The notes: generated by a model from the sequence alone, not told the origin. Positions 7,520 to 15,498 are shown, counted from the first letter of the stretch. The stretch: DNA of 64,000 bases from Salinisphaera sp. LB1 (GCF_003177035.1 NZ_CP029488.1:3664501-3728500); one strand, 5' to 3'. Translations and numbers: made by a program.

Positions 7520-9088
7520 TTGGCTGGTATCCGAAATCTCGTCATCGTGCTCGGCGATCAGTTGGATCGCGGCCTGTCGGCGTTGGACGATTACGATCCC
7601 GAGCAGGATGTGGTCTGGATGGCGGAAAACCAGACCGAAGCGACGCATGTGTGGTGCCACAAGAAACGGCTGGTGCTGTTTTTTGCCGCCATGCGCCATC
7701 ATCGCGACGATCTGTGCGCGCGTGGATACCGCGTCTGGTACCACGCGCTGGACGTGGACGGGCGGCGCGACAGCGGCGTCGATTTCGTGGCGATCCTGAC
7801 CACCGCGGTACGCGAGCTCGGCCCGAAGCGGCTGGTGATGACCGAATGCGGTGATTATCGGGTACAGCGCGTACTGGCCGATTGTGCAAAGCACCACGAC
7901 CTGCCCCTGCAGGTTCGGCCCGATCGCCACTTCTACTGCCGTCTCGAGGCTTTCAACGACTGGGCCGATGCCCGGGGCTCGCTGACGCTGGAGTACTTCT
8001 ATCGCTGGATGCGGCGCACCGAGCATATCCTGATGGTTGGCGACCAGCCGGAAGGCGGCCAATGGAATTTCGACAAGCAGAACCGCCAAACCTTTGGCCG
8101 AGACGGCCCCGGCGAACTCCCGCCGCTTCGTCGTTTTCGGCCGGACGCGATCACGCGAGCCGTTATCGATATGGTCGCAGCGCGATTCGATGGTCACCCC
8201 GGCCACATCGAGAGCTTCGACCTCCCGGTCACCCCCGAGGAAGCGCGCACGGCGTTGCGCGATTTCATCGACCATCGGCTCGCGTTGTTCGGCGACTATC
8301 AGGATGCGCTCTGGACCGACATGCCGTTCGCCTATCACTCCCGCCTGTCCGCCGCGCTCAATCTTCATCTCATCGGCCCGCGCGAATGCGTCGACGCGGC
8401 TATCGCGGCTTACGAGTCCGGCAAGGCGCCGCTGAACAGCGTCGAGGGATATATCCGCCAGCTGCTGGGATGGCGGGAATTCGTGCGCGGCCTCTATTGG
8501 CACGAAATGCCCGCCTATGCCGGCCGGAACGCGCTGCGCGCCGAATTACCGGTGCCGCGCGGGTATTGGGACGGCGACACCGATATGGCCTGTGTTGCCG
8601 ACGCCATGCGCAACGTGGTGGACAACGGTTACGCCCATCATATCCAGCGGCTGATGGTGCTCGGGCTTTTCGCGCTCGTGGCCGGCGTGCACCCGTACCG
8701 CTTTCACGAATGGCATATGGCGATGTATCTGGATGCCATCGACTGGGCCAGCCTGCCCAACTCGCTCGGCATGAGCCAGTTCGGCGATGGCGGCCTGCTT
8801 GGCACCAAACCGTATTGCGCATCAGGCAATTACATCAACAAGATGAGTAATTACTGCAAGCATTGCCGGTTCGACTACAAGCAGGCAAGTGGCGATAAAG
8901 CGTGTCCAATAACAACGCTTTACTGGGATTTCCTCGACCGTAATCTAGAGGCTTTTCGCGATAATCGGCGCATGGTGTTTCAGGTCAAGAACCTGGAAAG
9001 GAAACGCGCGGATACGGAATTGATGGCGGCCATTCGTCGCCAGGCTCGTACGCTCCGGCAGCAGATCGAAGACGGCGAAAGGATTTGA
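7520..9088 (+). CDS. Cryptochrome/photolyase-related protein of the Fe-S (6-4) photolyase type
   Basis: Probably repairs UV (6-4) photoproducts with light, using FAD, in the family of Agrobacterium PhrB and CryB. The 522-residue product begins with a photolyase N-domain (RNLVIVLGDQLD). Four Cys (358, 446, 449, 462; YCKHC in the middle) have spacings of 88, 3 and 13 residues, matching the [4Fe-4S] ligands known for PhrB. The FAD-domain segments GYIRQLLGWREFVRGLYW and MSQFGDGGLLGTKPYCASG are present. I chose the TTG at 7520 because GGAG lies 6 nt before it and the protein homology starts there; the longer frame upstream is only REP sequence. It is directly downstream of IS copy 1. Confidence 0.9.
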   Translation: MAGIRNLVIVLGDQLDRGLSALDDYDPEQDVVWMAENQTEATHVWCHKKRLVLFFAAMRHHRDDLCARGYRVWYHALDVDGRRDSGVDFVAILTTAVRELGPKRLVMTECGDYRVQRVLADCAKHHDLPLQVRPDRHFYCRLEAFNDWADARGSLTLEYFYRWMRRTEHILMVGDQPEGGQWNFDKQNRQTFGRDGPGELPPLRRFRPDAITRAVIDMVAARFDGHPGHIESFDLPVTPEEARTALRDFIDHRLALFGDYQDALWTDMPFAYHSRLSAALNLHLIGPRECVDAAIAAYESGKAPLNSVEGYIRQLLGWREFVRGLYWHEMPAYAGRNALRAELPVPRGYWDGDTDMACVADAMRNVVDNGYAHHIQRLMVLGLFALVAGVHPYRFHEWHMAMYLDAIDWASLPNSLGMSQFGDGGLLGTKPYCASGNYINKMSNYCKHCRFDYKQASGDKACPITTLYWDFLDRNLEAFRDNRRMVFQVKNLERKRADTELMAAIRRQARTLRQQIEDGERI

Positions 9089-9174
9089 GAATGTTTCACG
9101 GCAAGATGGGCCCTATGGGTTGGGGACGAGGCGTGTCGGCGTACGGGCGCGGCGTTTGATCGCCGGGTGCTCGG

Positions 9175-9247
9175 TGGCGGCTTAAGCCGACCTACGCGTG
9201 TTGATTGGGCTCTTGTAGGTCGGATTAGCCGCAGGCGTAATCCGACA
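9175..9247. repeat. BIME with degenerate left hairpin
   Basis: The left arm is decayed (tcggtggcggcttaagccga) and the right hairpin, preceded by GTAGGTCGG, is intact with loop GCA. It lies 87 bp downstream of the Fe-S photolyase gene. The 9089-9413 gap contains this and the next unit and no gene. Confidence 0.75.
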
Positions 9248-9305
9248 GGTTCGCCCGTAAATCGGATCCTGGCCGCGCGCTTCGTTCTGCGTACCGGGTT
9301 CTCGG

Positions 9306-9392
9306 TGTCGGCTTACGGCCTGCGGCCTAAGCCGACCTACGCGCGGTGTCTGGGCTTTTGTGGACCGATTAGCCGCAGGCGTGATTCCACAT
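9306..9392. repeat. BIME next to the RAYT gene
   Basis: Intact left hairpin (loop TGC) and a right hairpin with several substitutions (GTGGACCGATTAGCC, GTGATTCCACAT). It ends about 20 bp from the stop codon of the RAYT transposase gene. Confidence 0.8.
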
Positions 9393-9413
9393 CGGTCGTG
9401 TCGGCATTCCGCG

Positions 9414-9911
9414 TTATTCGCGCCCGATATCTGCCGGTATCGCGGGCGACACGCGACCCCAGTCCGGCGTATACCAGCCCTGCTGTACACAATGCGCGAA
9501 GCTCGAATGCGGCCACGCGGCCGGGGCTGGCGCGAGGCCGTGCTTGACCGGGTTGTAGTGGATGTAATCCATATGCTGGGCGAAATCGCTTTCATCGCGG
9601 ATCGTGTGTTCCCAGAAGCGCGGTTGCCATATCGGCGTCGAGACGGCCATGCGTTTGGATACATGGGCTTTAACCAGACGCCAACGCAGCGAGTAATTGC
9701 GTTCGCCCGGCGGCAATGTCCAGATCGCATGCAGGTGATCCGGCAAGACGACCATCGCCTCGATATCGAACTGGTGACGCGAACGCACGGCGCGCACCGC
9801 ATCGCGAAGGAAGTCGACATGGCGCGCCTCGGCAAACCACGGGCGGCGACCCGCCGTTACGACGGTAAAGAAGTAACAGCCGCCATCCACGTAGTTACGA
9901 CGGTAGCGCAT
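9414..9911 (-). CDS. REP-associated tyrosine transposase (RAYT)
   Basis: Single-strand-specific HUH nuclease related to IS200/IS605 Y1 transposases; E. coli RAYT cuts and joins REP DNA and recognises a GTAG tag beside the hairpin. The 165-residue length equals that of E. coli RAYT. The metal-binding HUH motif is in LPDHLHAIWTL and the catalytic Tyr in YIHYNPVKHGL; the N-terminal RYRRNYVDGGCYFFTVVT is typical. Start ATG at 9911 has GGGGAG about 5 nt upstream. REP units lie on both sides (9306-9392 and 10005-10125), and the REPs of this window carry 5' GTAG heads, so this enzyme is the likely agent of their spread. Confidence 0.93.
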   Translation of the reverse strand: MRYRRNYVDGGCYFFTVVTAGRRPWFAEARHVDFLRDAVRAVRSRHQFDIEAMVVLPDHLHAIWTLPPGERNYSLRWRLVKAHVSKRMAVSTPIWQPRFWEHTIRDESDFAQHMDYIHYNPVKHGLAPAPAAWPHSSFAHCVQQGWYTPDWGRVSPAIPADIGRE

Positions 9912-10004
9912 GCTCGCTCCCCGACCCGTGTCTTTGCCCTTTGGCGATTGTAATGAGGTTGGTTGCGCAGGCAATGGCGGAGGTGGTGTTTCATACCCGA
10001 CTCG

Positions 10005-10125
10005 GTAGGTCAGATTAGCCGGAGGCGTAATCCGACATGGCGCCGACCGCGGCGTGGGCGGTTTTATCTGGCTGTCGAGAGCGATTTTGTCGGCTTACGG
10101 CCTTCGGCCTAAGCCGACCTACGCG
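10005..10125. repeat. REP pair upstream of the RAYT gene
   Basis: Order is reversed relative to other units: a REP with GTAGGTCAGATTAGCCGG head (10005-10038), a 50-bp spacer, then the other hairpin (10089-10125, loop TTC). With 9306-9392 it brackets the RAYT gene. Confidence 0.85.
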
Positions 10126-10160
10126 TGTTTGGGCCTGCCTGCATGTGATCGGCCCACACC

Positions 10161-10436
10161 TCAGTCGGTTCGCCGGGTTTCGTTCACGTCGTCCGCCAGC
10201 CAAACCTTGATCAACGACTGGTAGGGCATATCACGTTTGTTAGCTTCGGTTTTGATGCGATCGAGAAGAGCTTCGGGCAAACGCAGCGATATAGTTTTGG
10301 TCGAGGGCTTTAACTGGGGAAACGAAGCCCGTTGAGCCGGACTCCAATTTATATAATCGGTCGAGTCATGGCTTTCCCAGAACTCTTTTTCTTCCGCCTC
10401 ATTTTTAAAATCAGGAATCTTTTTCAACTTGCTCAT
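10161..10436 (-). CDS. brnA: BrnA-type antitoxin (CopG/ribbon-helix-helix)
   Basis: DNA-binding antitoxin that neutralises BrnT and represses its own operon in the known type II system. The 91-residue product starts MSKLKKIPDFKNEAEEKEFW, contains the conserved DSTDYINW motif, and ends in a ribbon-helix-helix region TKTISLRLPEALLDRIKTEA. The start at 10436 is preceded by GAGAGGG; it overlaps the 3' end of the toxin gene by 26 bp, showing translational coupling in toxin-first order, as is usual for BrnTA. Confidence 0.92.
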   Translation of the reverse strand: MSKLKKIPDFKNEAEEKEFWESHDSTDYINWSPAQRASFPQLKPSTKTISLRLPEALLDRIKTEANKRDMPYQSLIKVWLADDVNETRRTD

Positions 10437-10722
10437 AAACAGCCCTCTCTTTTCGGTGCATATCACGAGCGGAAATCACTCTGATTAGCGTACCGCTTTG
10501 TCTCAAGGTGAAAGTGATATGCAGTAGCCTTCCATCGTCAGTTTCACCCAGAGCATGGTAACGGGCTTCCGTCTGACTATGCCTGGCATCTTCCATCACC
10601 ATAAGCGGTTCATTGAAAAATATTTCTTCCGCTTGGGACCGGCTGACTTTGTGCTTTTTCGCACTCTTACGGGAGTTTCCCTCATCCCAGTCGAAGCCCG
10701 TGACTCGTCCCCAATTGATCAT
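10411..10722 (-). CDS. brnT: BrnT-family ribonuclease toxin
   Basis: RelE-fold ribonuclease toxin of a type II system. The 103-residue product has the family core FDWDEGNSRKSAKKHKVS, EEIFFNEPLMVMEDARHS, RYHALGETDDGRLLHITFT and the C-terminal IRVISARDMHRKER. The ATG at 10722 has no Shine-Dalgarno; a good promoter places transcription start at or next to the A of this ATG, so a leaderless message is likely. The locus is in the REP/IS-rich zone, consistent with horizontal acquisition. Confidence 0.92.
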   Translation of the reverse strand: MINWGRVTGFDWDEGNSRKSAKKHKVSRSQAEEIFFNEPLMVMEDARHSQTEARYHALGETDDGRLLHITFTLRQSGTLIRVISARDMHRKERAVYEQVEKDS

Positions 10723-10756
10723 TTTTGTATATTATCAACATATACAAATGCGTCAA
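10722..10756 (-). promoter_or_regulatory. brnTA promoter and operator palindrome
   Basis: Reading the minus strand: -35 TTGACG (10756-10751), 16-bp spacer, -10 TAATAT (10734-10729), then ACAAAA and the ATG. A perfect 9-bp inverted repeat TTTGTATAT/ATATACAAA (10724-10732 and 10740-10748, 7-bp gap) covers the spacer and -10, the expected place for BrnA autorepression. The local A+T-richness contrasts strongly with the surroundings. Confidence 0.75.
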
Positions 10757-10856
10757 CAAGCGCTGATATGGACCACGGCTTAGCGCTGACGTTAGGCGCA
10801 ATTCGAGATGTAAAGCCGCCAGCTCTGACAGTTGCTCTGCTCGTTGGGCCTCAATC

Positions 10857-10894
10857 TGTCGGCTTACGGCCTGCGGCCTAAGCCGCCCTACGCG
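10857..10894. repeat. Single REP hairpin
   Basis: Lone left-type hairpin (loop TGC, one change GCCGCCC) between brnTA and the CPD photolyase gene; no partner hairpin is visible. Confidence 0.75.
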
Positions 10895-10998
10895 CTTTGT
10901 TCGGCCTTTGGACCCGTCGCCAATGACTTGCGCGCTATCATCTGTTGTTTCTGGGTATACGTACGCCCGGTGGTGTATCGATCGACGAGTGAGCTTCG

Positions 10999-12444
10999 AT
11001 GAAGAAACGCGTGATTATCTGGTTTCGGCGCGACTTGCGACTGGCGGACAATCCGGCGCTGCACGCTGCGCTCGCGGCGGAATTCGACTCGATCGTGCCG
11101 GTGTTCATTCATGCGCCTGACGAACTCGGCGACTGGGCGCCGGGCGGTGCGCAACGCGTCTGGCAACATTTTTCCCTTGCGGCGCTGGACACCGATCTAC
11201 AGGCGCTGGGTTCGCGGCTGGTGATCCGGCACGGGCCGACGATAGCCGCGCTGGATGCGTTGATCGAAGAAAGCGGGGCATGCGCGGTCTACTGGAATCG
11301 GCTGTACGATCCCGACACGATCGCTCGCGATAAACGGGTGAAGCGCCACCTCGAGGATGCAAACGTCCAGACCGCCAGCTTTAACGCCGCCTTGCTGCAC
11401 GAACCGTGGACCGTTTCGACCCGGCAGAACACGCCGTACAAGGTGTTCACGCCGTTCTGGAAAGCCATTCGCGACCAGCCGGTGCGAAATCCACTCCCTG
11501 CCCCCGAGGCGTTGCCGGCGGTGTGGTCCCGGATTGGTTCGCAGGCGCTGCCGGATCTGGGCCTGCTGCCGAATATCCGATGGGATACGGGCATCCGTGA
11601 TGCGTGGCAGCCGGGCGCGAACGGTGCCCACGCGCGCCTGGAAACCTTTGTGAACGACACGCTCGGCGGCTATGGCGACAGCCGTGAGCGCCCCGCGCAG
11701 CCCGGCACGTCGTGTCTTTCGCCGCATTTGCATTTCGGTGAGATCGGGCCCCGCCAGATCGTCCATCGTGTGGAAGAGTGGTTGTACGACCACGGTAATG
11801 AATCGCATCGTGAGCATGCGAATATCTTTCTCAGCGAAATCGGCTGGCGTGAGTTCGCACACCACGTGTTGTTCCACTTTCCGAACACGCCCGATGAACC
11901 GCTCGATCCACGGTTCAAGCATTTCCCCTGGGCCGAGGATGACGAGGCCCTGCAGGCTTGGCAGGCAGGCCGCACCGGGATCCCGATGGTGGATGCCGGC
12001 ATGCGCGAGCTTTGGGCGACCGGCATCATGCACAACCGCCTGCGCATGACGGTGGCGTCGTTCCTGACCAAGAATCTGCGGATCGCCTGGCAGCATGGCG
12101 AACGCTGGTTCTGGGATACGCTGGTGGATGCCGATCTTGCGAACAATACGCTCGGCTGGCAATGGGCGGCGGGTTGTGGCGCTGACGCCGCCCCATTCTT
12201 CCGTATATTCAATCCGGCACGCCAGGGCGAGCGTTTCGATGCGGACGGCGCGTACGTCCGACGTTGGGTTCCCGAGCTCAGCGGCCTGCCGGACAAACAT
12301 ATTCATCGGCCATGGGCCGCGCCGCAGAAAGCGCTCGACGATGCCGGCGTGACGCTGGGCCAGACCTATCCGAACCCGATTGTCGATCTCAAGGCTTCGC
12401 GCCAGGCGGCGCTCGACGCGTTCGATCGGATCAAGAATACATAG
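10999..12444 (+). CDS. phrB: Deoxyribodipyrimidine photo-lyase (class I CPD photolyase)
   Basis: Uses blue light and FAD to split cyclobutane pyrimidine dimers. The 481-residue protein starts with the Rossmann-type N-domain IIWFRRDLRLADNPALHAAL and has the C-terminal FAD/DNA-binding segments TSCLSPHLHFGEIGPRQI, IGWREFAHHVLFHFP, GRTGIPMVDAGMRELWATG and WFWDTLVDADLANNTLGWQWAAGCGADAAP (partial match quoted in pieces: WFWDTLVDADLANN, WQWAAGCGADAAP). The length and antenna-domain layout fit bacterial class I enzymes. It is the second photolyase gene in 5 kb; the two are not close paralogues. No Shine-Dalgarno stronger than GAGCTT precedes the ATG. Confidence 0.95.
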   Translation: MKKRVIIWFRRDLRLADNPALHAALAAEFDSIVPVFIHAPDELGDWAPGGAQRVWQHFSLAALDTDLQALGSRLVIRHGPTIAALDALIEESGACAVYWNRLYDPDTIARDKRVKRHLEDANVQTASFNAALLHEPWTVSTRQNTPYKVFTPFWKAIRDQPVRNPLPAPEALPAVWSRIGSQALPDLGLLPNIRWDTGIRDAWQPGANGAHARLETFVNDTLGGYGDSRERPAQPGTSCLSPHLHFGEIGPRQIVHRVEEWLYDHGNESHREHANIFLSEIGWREFAHHVLFHFPNTPDEPLDPRFKHFPWAEDDEALQAWQAGRTGIPMVDAGMRELWATGIMHNRLRMTVASFLTKNLRIAWQHGERWFWDTLVDADLANNTLGWQWAAGCGADAAPFFRIFNPARQGERFDADGAYVRRWVPELSGLPDKHIHRPWAAPQKALDDAGVTLGQTYPNPIVDLKASRQAALDAFDRIKNT

Positions 12445-12474
12445 CCGCCGATGATTTGCGGCAACGATCTGCTT

Positions 12475-12509
12475 TGTAGGTCGATGAGATGGAGGCGTCA
12501 TCGCACATG
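12475..12509. repeat. Degenerate REP
   Basis: Decayed right-type hairpin (GTAGGTCGATGAGATGGAGGCG) opening the 12.5-13.0 kb array. Confidence 0.5.
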
Positions 12510-12561
12510 CGGTGCCGGCCCCGGCTTGGGCGATTGCGCCGGCTCGCCGGGTGCGCGGGCC

Positions 12562-12649
12562 TGTCGGCTTACGGCCTTTGGCCTAAGCCGACCTACGCAC
12601 TTCCATCGAGCTTTTATAGGTCGGATTAGCCGGAGGCGTAATCCGACAT
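12562..12649. repeat. BIME, array at 12.5-13.0 kb
   Basis: Intact pair of hairpins. It is preceded by a spacer containing GGCTCGCCGGGTGCGCGGG that recurs before the other units of this array and of the 15.2-15.5 kb array. Confidence 0.85.
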
Positions 12650-12701
12650 GTGGCGCCGGCGCCGGCCTGCGCGATTGCGCCAGCTCGCCGGGTGCGCGGG
12701 C

Positions 12702-12778
12702 GTGTCGGCTTACGGCCTGCGGCCGGAGCCGACCTACGCGCTGCTTTTGTAGGCGGGTTAACCGGAGGCGTCATGCGG
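12702..12778. repeat. BIME, array at 12.5-13.0 kb
   Basis: Shortened unit: the left hairpin has ggccggagccgacc, the linker is trimmed, and the right hairpin is degenerate (GTAGGCGGGTTAACCGG). Confidence 0.75.
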
Positions 12779-12827
12779 GGCCATCCCCAGCCCGGGCGGT
12801 TGAGTCAGCTCACCGGGTCCTCAAGCC

Positions 12828-12915
12828 TGTCGGCTTACGGCCTTCGGCCTAAGCCGACCTACGCGCTTCGATCGAGCTTTTGTAGGTCGGATTAGCCGGA
12901 GGCGTAATCCGACAT
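12828..12915. repeat. BIME, array at 12.5-13.0 kb
   Basis: Intact pair with loop TTC in the left hairpin and the standard linker CTTCGATCGAGCTTTT. Confidence 0.85.
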
Positions 12916-12962
12916 GCGGCGCCGGCCTGGGCGAATTGGGCTGGCTCGCCGGGTACGCGGGC

Positions 12963-13034
12963 GTGTCGGCTTACGGCCTGCGGCCTAAGCCGACCTACGT
13001 GCTTCGATCAGGCTATTGTAGGTCGGATCACATT
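12963..13034. repeat. BIME with truncated right hairpin
   Basis: Left hairpin intact; the right one stops after GTAGGTCGGAT. Ends the array. No gene is seen in 12445-13082 apart from these repeats. Confidence 0.75.
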
Positions 13035-13082
13035 CGGGGCGGGCCTGGCATGTGGGTGCTGGGCTTCCACTCCGGTATTCAT

Positions 13083-13106
13083 AAAAAAGGACTCCCGAAG
13101 GAGTCC
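13083..13106 (-). terminator. Intrinsic terminator (minus strand)
   Basis: GGACTCC-TTCG-GGAGTCC stem with a UUCG-type tetraloop followed by six T on the minus strand. It lies 18 bp beyond a small minus-strand open frame and about 240 bp beyond orn, so it ends that transcript. Confidence 0.85.
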
Positions 13107-13124
13107 TGAGGTGGCGTTCCCGTA

Positions 13125-13262
13125 TTATTTTTCTGCAGCTTTGAAGCTGCGTCTGCCGGGATTCTTTATTTCGCCGTGTCGTGGATTGTTGTTCTCCATC
13201 CCCTCCGAGAGACCGCGCGATACGGCGCCAATGCGTTGCTTCGTTAGTGGCCCTCGGCGCAT
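13125..13262 (-). CDS. Possible small basic protein of 45 residues
   Basis: I do not recognise this frame. Starting at the ATG at 13262 it encodes MRRGPLTKQRIGAVSRGLSE then GMENNNPRHGEIKNPGRRSF and KAAEK, strongly basic and without a membrane segment. A second in-frame ATG (21 codons on, after a GGAGGGG stretch) would give 24 residues. It lies between orn and the intrinsic terminator at 13106-13083 on the same strand, the position of a last operon gene. Alternatively the stretch is simply the orn 3' untranslated region or a small RNA. Confidence 0.3.
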   Translation of the reverse strand: MRRGPLTKQRIGAVSRGLSEGMENNNPRHGEIKNPGRRSFKAAEK

Positions 13263-13348
13263 ATGTTTTGTTTTACGCCGCGCGCCAGCGCGGGTCAACG
13301 TATCGGCAGTTAGACCTTAGGCGAACGATTTCATGTTTCCTATTATCA

Positions 13349-13894
13349 TCAAACCTTTAACAGGGTATCTCGATAGTAGGACAGCTCCTCGATCGAGTCG
13401 CGTATGTCGTCCATGGCCAGATGACTCGAATCCTTGGAGAAGCCGCTCGCCACTTCGGGCGCCCAGCGGCGGGCAAGTTCCTTGAGGGTGCTGACATCGA
13501 TATGCCGGTAATGGAAGTAGGCCTCCAGCTCGGGCATGTAGCGGGCGAGAAAGCGGCGATCCTGGCAGATGCTGTTGCCGCACATGGGCGAGCGACGCGC
13601 GGGCACGTAGCTTTCAAGAAACTCGATGGTCCGACGCTGGGCTTCGACTTCATCAACACTCGAGGCGCGAACCCGCGCTACCAGCCCGGAGGCGTTGTGC
13701 TGGCGCGTGTTCCATTGGTCCATTCCCTGCAGCCGATCATCACTCTGGCGGACGGCCAGGACCGGCCCTTCGGCGAGTATGTGAAGATTCGCATCGGTGA
13801 CCAATGTGGCGATCTCAATGATGCGATCGGCGTCCGGGTCGAGGCCCGTCATCTCGAGGTCGATCCAGATCAGGTTATCGTCGGCGTAGCTCAT
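13349..13894 (-). CDS. orn: Oligoribonuclease
   Basis: DEDDh 3'-5' exonuclease that degrades 2-mers such as pGpG; essential in many gammaproteobacteria. The 181-residue length is exactly typical. Exo I motif [21 protein letters not shown], the Exo II region [21 protein letters not shown] and the terminal [14 protein letters not shown] are all present. The ATG at 13894 has AAGAAG upstream; the longer frame is not conserved sequence. Divergent from the phhB-like gene. It lies between the two IS copies, so homologous recombination between them would remove it. Confidence 0.97.
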   Translation of the reverse strand: MSYADDNLIWIDLEMTGLDPDADRIIEIATLVTDANLHILAEGPVLAVRQSDDRLQGMDQWNTRQHNASGLVARVRASSVDEVEAQRRTIEFLESYVPARRSPMCGNSICQDRRFLARYMPELEAYFHYRHIDVSTLKELARRWAPEVASGFSKDSSHLAMDDIRDSIEELSYYRDTLLKV

Positions 13895-14019
13895 GGGTTC
13901 TTCTTGGTTCCTAAACTTGCATTGTGCGCGAGGCGTTCGCCGACGACCACCCACCGGGTTCGTCACGGCGGCGGGCAGTGTTATCGTGACATCGAACAGT
14001 TCTCAACCGAGTCACGCTT

Positions 14020-14352
14020 ATGAATTCGCTCGCGGATCAGAAATGCGCCCCCTGCGAGGGCGGCACCCAGCCGATGACGGGTCAGACGGTGACCGATCGC
14101 ATGAAGCAGCTCAGTGATCATTGGCAGAATGCGGATGACGAGAAGATCGTAGGCCAGTTCAAGTTCAAGAACTATTACCGGACCCAGGCATTCGTGAACG
14201 CCGTGGCATACATCGCGCACTGCGAAGATCATCACCCCGATATCACGTTCGGTTACAACAGCTGCCGCATCGAATTGACGACGCACGCCATCGGTGGCCT
14301 GTCCGACAATGATTTCATCAGCGCAGCGAAGATCGATCGCCTGTTGAATTGA
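14020..14352 (+). CDS. phhB: 4a-hydroxytetrahydrobiopterin dehydratase (pterin-4a-carbinolamine dehydratase)
   Basis: Dehydrates 4a-hydroxytetrahydrobiopterin to recycle the pterin cofactor of phenylalanine hydroxylase, or acts in related pterin chemistry. The 110-residue protein contains the signature EDHHPDITFGYNSCRIELTT (two catalytic His) followed by GGLSDNDFISAAKID. An N-terminal Cys-containing extension (DQKCAPCEGG) is common in proteobacterial members. No phenylalanine hydroxylase gene is nearby. Short distance to convergent recR. Confidence 0.9.
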   Translation: MNSLADQKCAPCEGGTQPMTGQTVTDRMKQLSDHWQNADDEKIVGQFKFKNYYRTQAFVNAVAYIAHCEDHHPDITFGYNSCRIELTTHAIGGLSDNDFISAAKIDRLLN

Positions 14353-14404
14353 TTCGCGGCCGGCCCGGCCAGGCGCAGCCGCTACCGTCCGCTTGTTCTT
14401 TCGT

Positions 14405-15001
14405 TTACAGCGGCCGGCGGCCGGAGAACGCCTGGCTCAGGGTGCCGGCGTCGACGTACTCGAGCTCGCCCCCCACCGGTACGCCGTGGGCAATACGGGT
14501 GACACTGGCGCTGTTCTGGCGCGCGAGGTCGGCGATGTACTGAGCGGTCGCCTCGCCCTCGACGGTGGCGCCGACGGCGAGTATCAGCTCCGCCACCGGT
14601 CCGCGGACCAGACGGTCGCGCAGAACATCCAGGCCGAGCTGCTCGGGGCCGATACCGTCGATGGGCGACAGATGCCCCATGAGCACGAAATAGCGCCCGT
14701 CGAAGTTGGTGTTCTGCTCGATGGCCATGACATCGGCCGGACTTTCGACCACGCACACGCGGCTGGCATCCCGCTGCTCGTTTCGACAGATCTCGCAAAG
14801 CTCGGCTTCGGCGAACATCCGACATTCGCGGCAATGCCGGATGTTGGCTATCGCCGTCTGAATCGTCTGCGCCAGATGGATACCGCCCTCGGGCTCGTTC
14901 TGAAGCAGATGAAACGCCATACGCTGGGCGCTTTTCGCGCCCACGCCGGGCAGTACGCGGAAAGCGTCGATCAGCCGGGATAAAGCAGGAGCAAAGGCCA
15001 T
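14405..15001 (-). CDS. recR: Recombination mediator RecR
   Basis: Works with RecO and RecF to load RecA on gapped DNA. The 198-residue protein has the helix-hairpin-helix segment [20 protein letters not shown], a four-Cys zinc finger ([16 protein letters not shown]), and a Toprim domain with [12 protein letters not shown]. The ATG at 15001 matches the normal N-terminus [15 protein letters not shown]; the upstream extension is not conserved. Normally it follows ybaB within a few bases in dnaX-ybaB-recR; here 2.1 kb of REPs and an IS separate them. Confidence 0.96.
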   Translation of the reverse strand: MAFAPALSRLIDAFRVLPGVGAKSAQRMAFHLLQNEPEGGIHLAQTIQTAIANIRHCRECRMFAEAELCEICRNEQRDASRVCVVESPADVMAIEQNTNFDGRYFVLMGHLSPIDGIGPEQLGLDVLRDRLVRGPVAELILAVGATVEGEATAQYIADLARQNSASVTRIAHGVPVGGELEYVDAGTLSQAFSGRRPL

Positions 15002-15191
15002 AGCGGTTTCGTGGTGCACATCGTCTGGGCCGAGGCCGCGATTATGCCGGAATACGGGCTGGTTCTGGGGGCTTGTTGTTGCCGGCGGGTGCCGCAGCCC
15101 GGGCTGATGCGGCATTACGAGGGGCGCGGCGGTGGCTGGCACGGGGCTTCGGTCTGCGCGTCTGGACCAGCTCGCCGGGTGCGCGGGGCTC

Positions 15192-15278
15192 TGTCGGCTT
15201 ACGGCCTGCGGCCTAAGCCGACCTACGCGCTTCGATCGGGCTCTTGTAGGTCGGATAAGCCGGAGGCGTCATCCGATA
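15192..15278. repeat. BIME, array upstream of recR
   Basis: Intact hairpin pair (right hairpin starts GTAGGTCGGATAAGCCGG). The flanking spacer GGCTCGCCGGGTGCGCGGG is shared with the 12.5 kb array. Confidence 0.85.
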
Positions 15279-15333
15279 GCGGACCGGCCCCGGCCCGGGC
15301 GAATTGGGCCGGCTCGCCGGGTGCGCGGGGTTC

Positions 15334-15420
15334 TGTCGGCTTACGGCCTTCGGCCTAAGCCGACCTACGCGCTTCGATCGGGCTTTTGTAGGTCGGATTA
15401 GCCGGAGGCGTCATCCGATA
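15334..15420. repeat. BIME, array upstream of recR
   Basis: Intact pair, 142 bp after the previous unit, with the same spacer before it. Confidence 0.85.
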
Positions 15421-15474
15421 GCAGGCCGGCCACGGCCCGGGCGAATTGGACTGGCTCGCCGGGTGCGCGGGGCT

Positions 15475-15498
15475 CTGTCGGCTTACGGCCTGCGGCCT
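15475..15498. repeat. Left half of a REP interrupted by IS copy 2
   Basis: Cut at exactly the same base of the hairpin (after GGCCTGCGGCCT) as in IS copy 1; the other half resumes at 17015. Confidence 0.92.

Noticed and set aside
12475-13034. Tandem terminators or small RNA genes
   Set aside because: The hairpins belong to the REP/BIME family found at many sites and lack consistent T-runs.
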